From Piper betle (Eukaryota > Streptophyta > Magnoliopsida > Piperales > Piperaceae), in the NCBI GenBank assembly GCA_033002965.1, contig JAURVB010014957.1, forward strand, positions 78,034-142,033: a stretch of 64,000 bases of DNA, given 5' to 3'. The position numbers were made by a program, and so were the translations under genes. Positions 1 to 13,640 of the stretch are shown piece by piece. How positions within the stretch are numbered: position 1 is the first letter of the stretch; each line of letters opens with the position of its first letter. Below the pieces are notes generated by a model, which saw nothing but the letters and a program-made list of their open reading frames with translations, was not told where the DNA came from and did not search any database.

Positions 1-418
1 CATGTAGATGCCATCGACGAGACAGGTACTTCTCGGCAACCTTAAGGACTGAGCAGACCATAAGCACCAAGCACTGTTGTATCTTTCGGAGCCTTTTTTC
101 ATCTAGTTATAAGGAGGTAACGTTTTCATATTCTTACTCCAGTATTGTGAATTTAATTTTAATGCAAATCTATGATGAGTCTGTTCTAATTATTTTGTGA
201 ATTTTATAGACTTCTTTATCTGAGTATGCCTAGATAAATTAATGTCACAATTAAGGGTAAGTTCCATAGGCCATATCCGAGGTGGACTGACGTACCTCCT
301 AATCTGAGAGACATATTGTGTAGAGAGTGGATGATAAATTACACCAACATTTAATTTGCATTATTTACACATGAAAAATGTATTACCTAGTTTGTAAAGT
401 TGTTAAATTTTGTTTCAG
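1..418. other. Left edge, no gene recognised
   Basis: AT-rich sequence with no convincing coding segment. It lies directly upstream of the splice-acceptor-like ttttgtttcag at 408-418 that opens the transposase-like remnant. It may therefore be an intron or upstream part of that remnant. Confidence 0.4.
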
Positions 419-2005
419 ACGAAATATACATGGAGGCAAGAGGATGAGCCATGGGCTCAACCTGCCTTCTTCAAGGCAGCCCCCAAATTATATAAGGGGA
501 TGATGAAGCGATTGAGGGAAGCAATACTTGCACAATTAGATACAGGGGACCTTGTAGACTGTGTGGAGGAAGGTCAGTCTGCTTGGAATCAACCATGCAT
601 CTGGGAGCATCTCCTTCGAGATAATTGGGCCACTGATAGATTTTATGAGCTATTAGAGAAAAAAGGAGGACAGGATGACGGAGAAGGATGATTAAACAAC
701 CCATCATGTTGGTGGATCTGTTAGTTTATAGATCCACGAAAAATGTTTGGAATGAATACTTTTCTTTAATTATTTTGTTCGTCATTTGATTAGGTTATAT
801 TATATTTAAGTTCTTTCACATTGCAAGAGAAATCTCATGGAGGCCCTATCCCATGGTCAGTTTCGTTGGACCACACGCACTCAAAAGACAAAAGGAAGGG
901 TGCATATGCCGATAAGAAGTCCAAGGCTATAGCGGTAAGTTATCATATTTTGTTTTATTTCTACTTATTATATACTTTTTAAATAAGCAAATAAGTGAGT
1001 TAAATTTCTATTTCAAAACATGATTTTGTTACAAATTTACAAGTTAGTTTGATTTGTACGTCGACATTATTTTTTATGTCATACTATTTGCCAAATATTT
1101 AATTGTTGAGGAAACAAATAAACATAGATTGAAGGAGCTTCGTGTTATGTTTTCTTTGCAGAGAAGGGCCCATGTGAATACCAAGCATTTCCAACTTGAT
1201 GAATGTGAAATTGTTTAATGAATGTGTAAATTTTGCATGTGTAATTTTATTTTCTACTATTTGCCAAATATTTAATTATTGCCAATAGTTCAAGTAAATG
1301 AATAAACATGGGTTGGCAAAGCTTCTGTGTTATTTTTGCCTTATGGGAGAAGGACCAATGTGAAGACCAATAATTTCCTGCTTGATGAATGTGAAATTAT
1401 TTGTCGAATGTGTAAATTTTGTGTGATATATAGATTATAAAATTGTGAAATATGAAATGCAAAATTTGTACAGGAGTGGAATTTTTTCTATTGTTCTATT
1501 TTACAGAGGAGACTCTGCCATATTTTCTTTAAACTTATATATACTTTATAATGATTTCATTAACAAATTTTTAAAATATAAAACTTCTTTTTATGTAATT
1601 TCATAGAATGTTCTACTCATTCTGTGCATGTTTTCTTTTTAAAAACTATCAAATGATCTATGCTAATCAATAACATTTTTCTAGGCTAGGTACCGAGAAC
1701 GAATAGAGTTGATATATGGTACTGATCTTTTTAGCCAGTCATTAGCGGTTGACCCTGTGGCATATTGGTATGCAGTCAGAGAGCCAAACAATGGTCGACA
1801 ATATGGATTGGGATCTGTATTATCAGCAGTGAACCACCTTCCTTCCAAGCCACATGGATCCACTTCAATATGGGTCCAATGCTAGTACAATGTGCCGGAC
1901 TCCTCAGCCTGATGAGTCTTTCTGCCAGCTTAAGGATTTAGAGACTTGCGAGCAAGATAGACAAACAAAGATCACGAGGATGAGGGAGGAGATGAGGATG
2001 AGATC
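419..2005 (+). pseudogene. Decayed CACTA (En/Spm) Transposase_24-like gene remnant
   Basis: Three exon-like blocks read in one direction. Block 1 (419-691) follows a good acceptor and encodes a segment around WNQPCIWEHLLRDNWATDRF, ending in a stop at 689-691. Block 2 (about 826-934) contains SHGGPIPWSVSLDH and KGAYADKKSKAIA and ends at a consensus donor (gcg|gtaagt). Block 3 starts at 1685 after ttttctag with AYWYAVREPNNGRQYGLGS and stops at 883-885 of that row (1883-1885); the frame one base over stays open from 1854 to 2090. The pattern of a W..P..IWE.L...W motif, a Gly/Ser-His segment, a charged ADKKSKAIA-type segment and a G..YGLGS motif resembles the plant Ptta/En/Spm Transposase_24 family as I know it. 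The stop in block 1 and the shift in block 3 suggest a dead copy. A domesticated spliced gene is the alternative but less likely. Its 3' end is cut by a gypsy LTR fragment from about 2006. Confidence 0.55.
1082..1427. repeat. Imperfect tandem duplication, about 173 bp per unit
   Basis: Both units (about 1082-1243 and 1255-1427) begin tactatttgccaaatattta. Both also contain 'cttgatgaatgtgaaatt' and 'gaatgtgtaaattttg'. The duplication lies in the intron between blocks 2 and 3 of the transposase-like remnant. Confidence 0.7.
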
Positions 2006-4250
2006 AACTGGTCCTAACTCAGTGAGATCACTCCGAGAAATCCACTACAAGATGAAAGCCGAATCAACCTCAGATCACCTCGACACGTAAAATGAGGCAA
2101 GGCCTCAGCACATACACATATACATAGAAAACTCATTTATCTTAATTACTAGGTTAATAGAGTGTTAAAATTCATTAGGTATCCCTTAATTATGTTTTAG
2201 GGTTCATGTACCCTTAGTGAATATCTCATATCTAGTTCTTGAATGGACTTAATAGGACGATTTTTAAAGATAGGCCAACCAGTGTCTAAATGAGCTGAAA
2301 TTCCGACAAGTTGGCCATGACACTCTAAGGCTCATGTAAAATTTTTATTAAGTGCATGTCCCATGGGCTAACATGGTGATCAAGACCCACTAATATCGAA
2401 CTTAATGTGCTGGGAACAATTTTCCTCGATCGCACACTAATTTTGCTAAGGATTGTTCATGGGCTTGAAGACTCTAAATGGGCCTAGGTCAGTGGACATA
2501 GTTATCCAACACTATGAGTTTGAGCCCAAAGAATTTCAGGTAAAAACGCTAAGTTTCTGGGCCTGAGTTGGCTCACCAATGGAGGGCCTTCTACATCATT
2601 TCTGCTGTGGTGACCTATTGGGCTTGGAAAAGTGTTAACTCAAGAACCACTAATCCATTTGCTCAGAAATTTAGTTATGATTCTAGTCAGATAGGTCCTA
2701 AGGTTTCGTATGCATTTCATCCAAATCCATCACCATTTGACTAGTTTGTCAAATTTTACAAATGGAATCAAGGAACTAGTGTTTTCACTCAGCATTCCTA
2801 CACCGTCCAGACATACTGACCAAATTAACAACCTAAATGATTTTAATTCCCTCCTGGAAATTATTAAATTTTATGTAGATAGGTAGGGAGTAATCATAGA
2901 AGTTTTACTGATTTTATTAACATATTTTAGGGTGCTCAACAGGGAGCCCAAACACAAAACATGGCAATATAGTCTGACAACATAGCATGGGCATCATGAC
3001 ATTAGGCTTTGTTCATGCCATTTAGGTGGTAAGATTAGGCTGCTTATTTTTCATGGAAGATTCAATATACACACCTACAAGCACGCAAAAGCATAACCCT
3101 AAAAGCTAACTACATCTGGGTGTAAAAATTGAGGAAAAAGGGGGCCAGGTCATTGTAACACTGAAAGCTTCCATCTTTTGCTAATCTTGGCACCCATAAA
3201 TACTCATAGAGGCTAAAACATGTAAAACCTTAATGAACATGTAGATCAATCTATCATGAGTTAAAATAAGCAAGAATAATATAAAATGAAATAGTGTATC
3301 TAACATACCTAGCTGAGGTGTAAAAATCATAACATGAGACCAAAGCCTAAATGTTCCTAAGACAGATCTACATGCTACAAATATCACAAAAATACAAACA
3401 TGCCATACACAACATGCACAGAGCCTAAACATCACGACTAAGAGAGAGGGAGATAACTTTACCTCACAAGGGGCGAGGAGGAGGTCTTTTGGGGCATCCT
3501 ACACCAAAACCTACCACTCCTAGAGGCTTCCCAAAGCTTGAGAGAGCGGGAAGATGCTTGAGGAAGGGTGTGGATGAAGTCAAGAGGAAGAGGGAAGGGG
3601 GACGGGTAGAAGGGATGCACCAAAGGGGTGAAAGAGGGGGATTGAAGAGATTTTTATAGAGTTGGAAAAGCTACCAGCTCTCTCCCTAGGCCTTTGTGCT
3701 GGCCTCTGCAAGCTAGACCACGAAAAGCCAGATTTCTAGATACGCATCTACTGAACCAGCTGAACCAACCCACATGGCAACTAGGGTCAACCCATCTGGC
3801 ACAAGGGTGCTGGCGCAGTGCCTTTGCATTGGCGCAAAAAGGAAGGAAATTAAAATCGAAGGGAGCAAGGGCACTGTCCCTACCCCTAAACGTTGATGGC
3901 GGAAGGGGCTGAGTTTTGGTGTGTGTAGGGGTTTTCACCATTACGCGCCCAGGGCATCCTCAGGATCCGTGCTGCGGTTTGCAAGGGCTAGGATCATCTG
4001 AATAAGGTTAAAATACACTACAAAAATGCTAGACTCACGATGGACACATTCCTAAACCTAGCTAGACTCAACTCAAAATAAAGTTGGAGAAAACAAAAAG
4101 AAGAGTTAGAACAGCGTAGTGTCTAGGCGGGCAGCGTTGGGCATCGAGAAAGACTAAGGTCGTGGCCACAAATACATGCATACATAAACATGCAGCAGGA
4201 AGGCAAGACATGCAACTTGATCCATGTCATGACTAAACCAAATATAAAAT
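2006..4250 (-). mobile_element. Truncated Ty3/gypsy LTR, family 1 copy A
   Basis: Collinear with the larger LTR copy at 6.5-8.7 kb and with 18.9-20.5 plus 23.8-24.8 kb. Shared blocks include an aactcngtgag segment near 2015, a 'cttaattatgttttagggtt'-type block near 2190, the tttacctcanaagggg / cttggggc block at 3460-3500, the hairpin block near 3803-3830, and a terminal block with 'gcgtagtgtctag' at 4110. The copy starts mid-LTR, so the terminal TGTAACACCC block is missing. Orientation is inferred from the complete copies, whose sense 3' ends read GGGTGTTACA on the minus strand. The left boundary with the transposase remnant is approximate. Confidence 0.6.
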
Positions 4251-4534
4251 TGTTGGGTGAAAAGCCCAAGTTTTATAAATTCCCTCTATGTCTCCATCCT
4301 AAAACACCATAGGAGAAGAGAACCCTATTTCTCCCAACGTGCATCAAAAACGGACATACAATTATATGTGGGGTCTTATTTATACATAAATAATATAAGA
4401 GTCTTATCCCAATAAGCAAGTCTAATTATACATCCTTGTTTAATTTGGATTCTCTATTAGTTTATCATAATAAAGGATAAACACAGATTTGGAATTCTCA
4501 ACATATTGGGCATATTCCAAATCTACATTCAACA
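4251..4534 (+). mobile_element. Possible short solo LTR (284 bp)
   Basis: Begins TGTTGGGTGA and ends TTCAACA, the TGTTG...CAACA termini usual for plant copia or TRIM LTRs. It is absent next to the matching copia LTR at 14,081, so it is not part of that LTR. The flanking five bases (aaaat and atgat) match at only three positions. No second copy was seen in the window. Confidence 0.35.
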
Positions 4535-4535
4535 A

Positions 4536-4911
4536 TGATTAATTAATCTCATTAATGAAAATTAATCTCCTTATGTCAGGCATATTAGTTTCTCAATAGT
4601 TACATTATTGATGGCTATAATGTAGTTAAGTGTATGAAATTAGTCTCGGCTTTGTGACTACCACCTTTTTTCCCTTATAGAAGGTTCATAGTGTCATCAT
4701 AAAAAATTGGTCTAAGTTATTCTCTATACCATTGATGAGAAAGACACTCCGCGGTTAAGGAAGAAAAGAGAAAATATTACTTTCTTCATTCAGAATTAGC
4801 ATGGATCAAGATATTCCTCTAATTAAAGTTTATAGTTTTATTTATACATTTTTTAGGCCGTTTTCTTGGCAATTCTAGAATTGTTAAATAGAATTGTATT
4901 AAAGTTTTACA
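4536..4911 (+). mobile_element. 5' LTR of a Ty1/copia element
   Basis: Begins TG and ends ttttaca. It aligns along its length with 14,081-14,470: shared blocks include ttattgatggctataat, a 'gttctaagttattctc'-like block, cagaattagcatggatcaa and tagaattgttaaatagaatt. A primer-binding-like site follows two bases later. The two LTRs differ at many positions and by small indels, so the insertion is old. Confidence 0.75.
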
Positions 4912-4913
4912 TG

Positions 4914-4927
4914 TGGTCATCAGAGTC
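4914..4927 (+). promoter_or_regulatory. Degenerate primer-binding site
   Basis: TGGTCATCAGAGTC lies two bases past the 5' LTR end. It differs by small changes from TGGTATCAGAGC, the plant retrotransposon site that pairs with the 3' end of initiator tRNA-Met. This supports 4536-4911 as a genuine 5' LTR. Confidence 0.65.
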
Positions 4928-4972
4928 TCCTCTCATAGACTTGTATGAAATTAAAGTTTATTTATTATTAAA

Positions 4973-7900
4973 TGTAACACCCCATTTTTTGGCCCTAGGG
5001 CAGACCAAAGTATGATGTTATAAATTAGAAGCTAATCATTAGACTACTATTGTATAAATCTTACTGAAACAGATCTCAACCCTTAAGGAGGCTTAAGACA
5101 GACAACCGTTACTAGATTTGATACCATGCATGCTGATCATACTACCATAGGAAGGGTTCTTATGCTAAAGTTCCTAACATGAGCATTCTTAGTTACGAGA
5201 GAGGCAACATTTCCTCAGCAACTAAGAAGGTGACTTTAAAAATACAAAAGAGGCACACCCCCGCCTAGGTAAGAGATTGAGCTTTAAAGGTGCGGATGCA
5301 TGATCTAGTTTCTATGCGTAGTTACAACCTTTAAGCTTAGGTATACTTATTCTTACTATGATGTTGAACTTAACTCGCGTAACATAGGTATTGTGGTTAC
5401 CTATTCCACATACCTGCAAACAGAAATTAAGCACACAATCATAGAAGCATCATCAAGTGTTGGGCCTTCATACCCTAACACCCGGTCTTCAAGTAAGCTC
5501 TTCACGTGATATGAATCATAAGCTCCTCTTACCCACGTTCCTTTGCGCACACACACAATGGCAACCAAATAAGATTAGCATAGTCGGTATGCTCCTCATC
5601 ATGTTCCGAGACTTTGAGGCTTACATACCTTGCATACGATTGTTAGAGTGCCTCGAAATTGATGCTCCACATAATAATAATATAATATAAAATTTAAAGA
5701 AACACCTCTACACAATCAACTATCACTTAGACTCAATCCAAAACATACAAGGTTCATGAAAACTTCAAGGCACATGCCCACAAAATACTAAAACTTCAAA
5801 TCCATAATACATAAGTGTGATAACAACATAACACAACAAATGTAATCCCCTGCCATGATCCCTCCGATCTGTCTGCCTAGGCCGGCCATCAAAGACTACT
5901 CACCTATATAGATATAGGATAATCGTCATTGATTACAGGTCCAAAAATAACTAGGCAAATGGGTGTCTTAATGCCAACGGAATATTATAAAACTTCAAAA
6001 ATCTCACTAGGTTGTAAACAACGATAGCATAATAAAAGTTGGCTCGGATGCGCAGCAATAAACATACCATACATAAGAAGTACACGTCCTCACGTCTTCC
6101 ATATATCACCCACCACGGTATCAAGTGGCTCGGAACAAAAGTGCCACAAATTCTGGATATATGTGACGTAGTACCCTTATATATTGCACTATGTTAGGGT
6201 GTAAAGGAGTACTTGTGCAATCTGAACATCTCTTTTATTTGTGAAATCTGTCAAATTGCACGTACTAATGTCATAGGCTTACTAAGGGGCTTATCTAATA
6301 AGTTTCTAGATCTTCATTTTGAAAACCAACAAGGGATGTCATTCTTAAAGTTTTATTAAATTGCAGAAAGTTCAACTACATGGCCTGACATCAAATGGAT
6401 CAAATAAAACGGAGCCGATGTCATCTTTCTCTAAAACTCGGTTATAATCTCACACATGAAGCCAATCAAACGTGGAGCAAAAGAGGGTACTACAGACCTA
6501 GATGAGTCAAACTCATCATCCTAACTCGGTGAGCTCACTTTGTGTATCCTAACAAGAAAAAGGAAATCCTCAACTCGCCGATCAAGACCGAACACAGAAG
6601 AAGGCAAAACCTCCACACTTGCACAACTCATTAAAAACTTAATTAACCTCAATTAGGGTTTAGTGTTGCAAATACCCCTAGTGAAATATCTCATACTTAG
6701 GATTTGATCAAATGGACTTAACCAGATGATTTTTTGGATAGTCCAAACATTATCCAAATGGGCTAAGATATGGACTAGTGGACCCTAGCACTCTAAGGGT
6801 TAGGTGGAAAATTCTCCCATATGTTGGCCCATCGACCAACATGGAAGACTAAGCCCACTAAGGTAAGGCTAAGGTGCTAGGAATAATGTTCTTAGGCCAT
6901 ACATCAATTTTGTTAAGTATTGTCCATGCTCTTGGAGAGTCTAAATGGACCTGGGTAAGCGGGTGAAGTTAGACAACACCGTGGGATTGAATCAAGTAAA
7001 ATGTTAGGTCCAAACTCTAATTATTTGAACCTAAATGTGCTCGATAATGGGAGGTATTGGCCAAGTCATTTCTGGAACTAGGTGAACTTACTAGACTTCG
7101 GAAATCCTAACTCGACATCTAGTGAGACAAATGCTTCTAACTTTTGGGAGAAATTTACAATTTCATCACCATTTGACTAGGTTTTCGGATTGTACATCCA
7201 GAGTTAAACAGCTAGGGACTCACCTTGCATCCCTGCACTTTCTAGAAAATAGAATAAGCTAACCACCAAAATGATTTTCAATTAGTACCAAAACTTATAC
7301 GTTTTCAGTATAAAATTATTGGGTCCTTAAATAATTTTTTATAGATTGACTTAACAACTTTTAGGTAGTTTGCCATGGAGCACAATCTCAGAGAATGGCA
7401 AAACAAACATGCATCATTGCAAGCATATCACACATTTATGGGTTTTGTTCATGTCCTTTAAGTGGTTAGTTTTGTGTGAATATTTTATAGAAGCAAACCA
7501 ACACATAGACCAACAAGCATGCAAAATATAGATATTAAAAATTTTTACATCAAGGTGCAAAAATTTAGGAATGGGTGGTCATATCACAAGGACCATGAAA
7601 GTTGCCACCTTATGCCAAATTTGGCACCTCTACATGTATATAAAAACCATAAAACGCCTATTGATCAACATAAACATTGTCTATCTGCCGATGTTGAGTG
7701 CAAAAATACAAGAATCATTCCAAACAACCAATTACAATGTAAGACATGAATTTTATTCTGAAACAATGCATCACAACGATAATGGATGGTTGAAAACTGC
7801 ATAACTATTTTTATATTGATTCAAATGCTGATTATTCCATTTTTCAATGATTCTAAAACATATAGAGACATGCATAAAATACTAAAAATAAAACGCAACT

Positions 7901-9122
7901 TCACAACAACAAATAGGCATAAAATTCACAAAAAGGGAGCAAAGGTGGAACCTTTACCTCAACCGGTTCCTAAACGAGGTCGCTTGGGCCATCCAACCCT
8001 AAGACCCACCACTTTAGGTGCTTGTATGAGCTTGGAGAGGCGTGGGAGGGGTGGATAAGGGCTGACGAAGAGGAGAGGCTAAGGAACAAGAGAGGATCAG
8101 GTGAGGGGGGGTGATGGTGGTACTGAGTGAAAGGGTGCCTCCCAACGCAGTTGCACTAATCTTTTTAAACTGGACTACAAAAGCCGGAAAACCCTGGCAT
8201 GCACCAGCTAAACTGAACCACACGCAAGTTCAGGTCAAACTGCAAGGCGCAAGGGTGCTGGCATAGCACCTTTGCGCTTGTGAAAAGAGAAAGGAAATTC
8301 GAATTTGGGTGCAATGGCGTTGTGCTAGTGCCATCAAGCCCTTACCCAAAACCTTAACCCTAATTTTTTTGGACACCCTTGCCCTCAACATAGGATTTAC
8401 AGGCTTAGGGTTTCACCCTAAGGCACTAGGGGCAGCCTCAAAAATTGCATCACGGGTCCTGCAGTGGCTAGTGTCATCTGAAAAGGGCTCAAACACACAA
8501 CAAACACCTTAGACTCACGAGGGAGAGGGTCCTAAACCTAATTAGACCCGACTCAAACAAAAACAAAAATAAGAGTGGAGACGGCGTAGCGTCTAGCCGG
8601 GTGGCACCGAGCACTAAGGGAGACTAAGTCATGGCTCACACAGACATACCAAACATAATTGCGGACAAAAAGTGTTGGGCTAGCTACTCCATCTGGGTTG
8701 CGATTGAACTGAAACTTAAACCATAGGGCTAAAAACACGGGTTTTGCATTGCATGTAATTGGTAATTTTAATTCATGCTTTACATGTTAACAGCAGCTAC
8801 TAAAATCCATCATGAAACTATTGTTGGTCTCCACTCATTGTAAGAGGGGTGGTGGTATTATTAACTAGTCACTTTGGCCTTAAAAGGGCTACCAACAATT
8901 AGCTGGCAGTTGTGGTCACATCATTAATGGCTAGAAACTAGTTGCACCATTGATGACCACTAACTTGTTGTCGTCAGCTTTGTAGTTACGGCTAAAATGG
9001 AATTTAATTAAAAGAAGTAAAATAAATTATAAATAAAATGCATTCAAATTCAATGAATATATGTATTTTATATACAACAATTCAACATTAATAAGATGAA
9101 ATTGCATTTAAATTTGTTTAAC
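4973..9122 (-). mobile_element. Gypsy LTR, family 1 copy B, nested in the copia leader
   Basis: The plus strand begins TGTAACACCCC, which read on the minus strand is the GGGGTGTTACA that ends many plant gypsy 5' LTRs just before the tRNA-Met primer site. The body aligns with copies A and C/D up to about 8748. The right end is uncertain: homology fades after gggttttgca at 8748, but a candidate 5-bp target duplication ttaaa sits at 4968-4972 and 9123-9127, with the LTR ending in ...aaca at 9122. It splits the copia leader, because LTR and primer site lie on its left and gag-pol on its right. No gypsy coding sequence lies inside, so a solo LTR is the simplest reading. Confidence 0.6.
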
Positions 9123-9127
9123 ATTAA

Positions 9128-9924
9128 AGTTTAATTAAATTGTTTATTAAATGATGAACATAAATGTTCCAACGATTTTTGAATTATTAAATTCACATAA
9201 TTGTCATTTAAAATGTTTAGTTGTCTTATGTTTTGTAATATATTGATTCAAACAACATTCTACTAACCAGTGGCTTGACTTGAAAAGATTAAATATTTAA
9301 CGGTGTATTTTAATACACATAAATGCTTACCGGTTAAATAATTATTGAATAGAAAAGTTTGTGAGTATCCAAAGCGGCTTGCCTTACAAAAATAAAAATT
9401 TAATTGTGTAATTTTCATTTGTTCTTGGAGTGATGTTAAATTAATATTTAATTTGAGCAATTAAAACCATTAATTTGAATACTAGGAGGTCACCCAAAAG
9501 TGGGCCATTAAATTTTAATTAATGACATAAAAGGGACATATTGATATACTCGGTTAATTTGTTTTTTTATCCCAAAATAAAGTTGATATTAATTTGGGGA
9601 TGATTGATTGTATGTTAATGTTCCTTAATTAGCATCCATTTTAGTTAAAGTTTTACTTTAGGGATCACCCAAAGTAAACTTATTATACATAGAAATTTTT
9701 CGAATTCATTAATTTAACTAAAAGCAATAAAGAGTGAGCATGTGTTATTAACACTTTCACTCTAGGAAACGGGTTGGTTAACTTTAAGGTACTTTCAACT
9801 CGATGTACTATAGTATTTAGACGAAGCATTAATTAATGACACGCTAGCAACCATTACTAAGACCAGTACCACTAATGACAAATCTTACCTACAGTGCTAA
9901 CAGGTTGCCTTAAACTCAATAAAA
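9128..9924. other. AT-rich copia leader, no gene
   Basis: Very AT-rich and without open frames. The position between the nested LTR and the gag start fits the untranslated leader of the copia element. The repeated 'cacccaaa' phrases near 9491 and 9667 have no clear meaning. Confidence 0.4.
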
Positions 9925-12900
9925 ATGGCGATGGCCAAAATTTTCAAGCCATAAATACCCAAATCCTTTAGTGCTAAGGAATTCATGAGAGAACTCAAGG
10001 AGCATGCACAATTTGACATAGCTGACAAGTTAATTAATTGTAGAAACTATCGTAAGTGAAACGATGACCAAGAAATTTGATTGGTTGCAACCCATTTATG
10101 ATTATGTAACATCAATGACCAATTTGGCTGCAAAGCTAAAATTGATGGGCATGGATGTAAGTGAGTCCTTTCTTGTTCAGTTCATCATTAATTCCCTTCC
10201 TTTGAATTTAGCCAGTTCCAGGTATATCATATCACCCTAAAAGAAAATGTGGAACCTTCACGAAATAAATATCATACTAATTCAAGAAAATGGAAGATTA
10301 AAGAATACAATAGACCAATCAGCCCATCTCACTTTGCATAATGGGACCAGTTTTAGCAAGAAGAACACAAAAAATGAAGAAGTATAAAGCCCTTATAAAA
10401 GTCAAAGAGGGCAAAATCCATAAAGCAATAAAATGCTTCTTTTGCAGGAAAACTGGTCACCTCAGAAATGATTGTCCAAATAGAAGACTTAGTTCGAAAA
10501 CAAAGGTACCCACTTTATTTCAATATGTTGTGAATCAAACCTAATTGTGGTGCCCAATAATACTTGCTGGCTAGATTTTTATGCAACTACTCATGTTTCT
10601 AATATTAGATAGGGATTCCTTTCAATCCAAGCTATAAATGGAAATGAACAATTTCTGGTCATGAGGAACAAAATATAAGCATGAATTGAGGGAATTGGAA
10701 CATACTGATTGATCTTGCACACTAATTGTTGCCCAAATCTTGAAAAGTCTCTCTATGTTCCCAACTGTGCTCAAAATTTAATTTTAGTTGGAAAGTTGGA
10801 CGAATTTGGTTTTAATTTCAAGATTGGACACAATATATTTTCATTATATAAACAACATTACTACTTGGTTGTGGTACTCTGATTAATGTATTATATGGTT
10901 TCAATCTTGATAAACATTTTGTTAAATTCTGTTTAATGTTACACATGATTTTGGTCTAAACGTAGAGCACAAATTAATACACTGCCTTCTTATGACTTCA
11001 ATGACTAAGCAATATATCCAAAGAAAGAATAATGAGGTTGGTGAAAGGTAAAATCTTACCTCATCTGGATTTTATTGGCTGGGATGTTTGTGTGGATTGC
11101 ATTAAAGGCAAGCAAACAAAACACACATTAAAACATGCTGCCACAAGAAGTAGTGAACTACTTTGACATTCCTTCATAACATGTGAAAAATATTTGATCA
11201 CCTTCATTGTTGATTTCTCACAATATTGCTACTTGTATTTACTGCATGAAAAATGTCACTTGGTGAATGTCTTAGAGGCATTCATTAATAAGATGGAAAG
11301 ATAGTTAGACAAGGAGATTAAAGTTGTGAGATCTGATCGTGGTGATAAAAATTATGGAAAATTTGACAAAGATGGTCAAAATTTAGGTCCATTTACAAAG
11401 TTACTTCAAAGTCAAGACATTTGTGCTCAGTACACAATGCCTAGTACACCTCACCAAAATGGTGTTGTTGAAAGGTGAAATCGTACTCTCATAAAAATAA
11501 TTAGGAGCATGTTAAATTATAACATTGTGCCCGTATCATTATGGATGAATGAATTAAAGATTGCAACTTATCTGTTGAATAGGGTCCCTAGTAAGGTAGC
11601 TGAAAAGACTCCTTATGAATTGCGAACAAGATGGAAGCCTAGTTTAAGACATTTCCATGTTTGTGGTTGCCCAGCAAAAGTAAGGGCATACAATCCACAT
11701 GAACAGTAAACACGATGCAAGGACCATTATTGTTTATTCTATTGGTTATTCTGAATAGTCCAAAAAGTATAGATTTTATTTATCTAACCATAGTACAAAA
11801 TAGTCGAATCTGGTAGTGCTCGGTTCTTTGAGAATGGTCAAGTTAGTGGGAGTTTGGAGTGGACGTTCAAGAAAATCTGGTGGAAACTCCTATAGCCAGT
11901 GCTTCTTCCGATGTTGTTGTCCCTCTTGTTGTATAATAGTTAAACAACATACGTGAACAAGTTCCAAGTGAACAAGTTGTTCAACCATAAATGGCATTAT
12001 GAAGGTCTAAAAGGAAACGAAGATCAATTATTTACAATGACTATATAGTTTGTTCACTTGAACATGAGTGTGACTTGAGCATTAATAATGATCCAAACTC
12101 ATTCACGCAAGCCATGAAATGTGGCAATTCAAAAAAGTGGTTCAATGCCATGAAAGAAGAGCAAAAGTCAATGGATGACAACAAAGTTTGGGGCTTAGTA
12201 GAGTTGCCACAAGAATCAAAATGAGTCTATTGTAAATGGGCCAAACATGACTCCAAAGTCAATTTCGAAAGGTATAAAGCTAGACTTGTCGTCAAAGGTT
12301 TTACTCAAAAAATGAGCATTGACTATAATGAAACCTTCTCTCCAGTTTGAAAGAAGGATTCACTAAGAATTTTCTTCGTAGTGGTGGCTCAATATGATTT
12401 CGAGTTTCACCAAATAGATGTGAAAACTGTCCTTTTGAATGGAGACTTAGAAGAGGAGGCTTATATAGATCAAACAGAAGATTTTGTGACCACTCAAAAA
12501 CAAAATTTGGTGTGTACATTAAATAAGTCAATATACGGACTAAAACAAGATTCTCGACAATGGTATCTTAAGTTCAACAACACCATTACATTGTATGGTT
12601 TCGTAGAAAATATTTTTGATCGGTGTATCTACATGAAGGTAAGTGGGAGCAAGTTTATTAACTTTCTTCTTGTTGTTAATAATATTGGTATGATACATGA
12701 TGTAAAGAACATCTCTTTACAAATTTTGAAATGAAAGATATAAGAGAGACATCCTATATTATTGAAATAGAAATACCTCGTAATAGATCACAAGAACTAT
12801 TAGGATTGTCTCAGAAAATCCGCATTGATAAAATGCTAGAGAAATTTTGAATGGATAAATGCTCCTCAAGCATAGTTCTAGCTTAGAAAGGGGACAAATT

Positions 12901-13640
12901 GAACAAAATGCAATGCCTAAAGAACGAATTGGAATGTAAAGAAATAGAATCAATTCCTTATGCACATGTAGTTGGGAGTTTGTTCTATGCTTAGACATGC
13001 ACTACGTCAGACATAAGTTTTGTCGTTGAGATGTCAGGCTGATATCAAAGCAACCCTAGATTAGATCATTGAAAAGCTGCAAAGAATGTCCTTCGGTATT
13101 TATAAGGCACCAAGGACTACATGCTCACATATAGGAGGTCAAACCCATCAAGTTGTAGGATACTCGAATTCAGATTTTGCTGGATGTATAGACTCCAAAA
13201 ATTCCACATTTGGCTACTTGTTTCTACTGGTTGGAGAAGCAATTTTATGGAAGAGCGGAAAGGAGTCCATCATTGCTTCTTCCACTATGGGGGTTGAATT
13301 TATTGTATGCTTTGAGGCCACTTATCACACATTATAGTTAAGGAATTTTATATTAAGTCTAAAAATTATCGACAACATAGATAGACACTAAAGATATATT
13401 GTGATAATTTGATTGCAGTCTTCCTATCAAAAAATTACAGTACTATTCTAATGGTACCAAACATATGGATATTAAGTACTTGTTTTTCAAGGAAGAAGTG
13501 ATGAAACAAAGAGTGTTAATTGAGCATACTGATATTGAAATGATGATAGCATATCTACTAATGAAGGAATTGCAGCCCAAAATATTTGTCGGTCATGTTG
13601 AACATATATTCCTTATGGACAAGTCCTTGTTAGCTTGATA
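9925..13640 (+). pseudogene. Decayed Ty1/copia gag-pol
   Basis: Copia domains occur in the usual order with many stops and shifts. Gag (about 9925-10,545) includes MTNLAAKLKLMGMDVSESFL and, near 10,428, a CCHC zinc knuckle CFFCRKTGHLRNDC. A protease-like WLDFYATTHVS (near 10,570) has lost the DSGA active site. Integrase (about 11,080-11,710) keeps VRSDRGD, STPHQNGVVER followed by a stop, and TYLLNRVPSK with KTPYEL. Reverse transcriptase (about 12,110-12,740) keeps KARLVVKGFTQ, FHQIDVKTVLLNGDLEEE and NKSIYGLKQDSRQWY, but the YVDD box has become VVNN. RNase H (about 13,080-13,340) keeps GYSNSDFAGC and WKSGKESIIASSTMGVEF. The order protease-integrase-RT-RNase H is the hallmark of copia against gypsy. 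The element cannot be autonomous. Confidence 0.9.
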
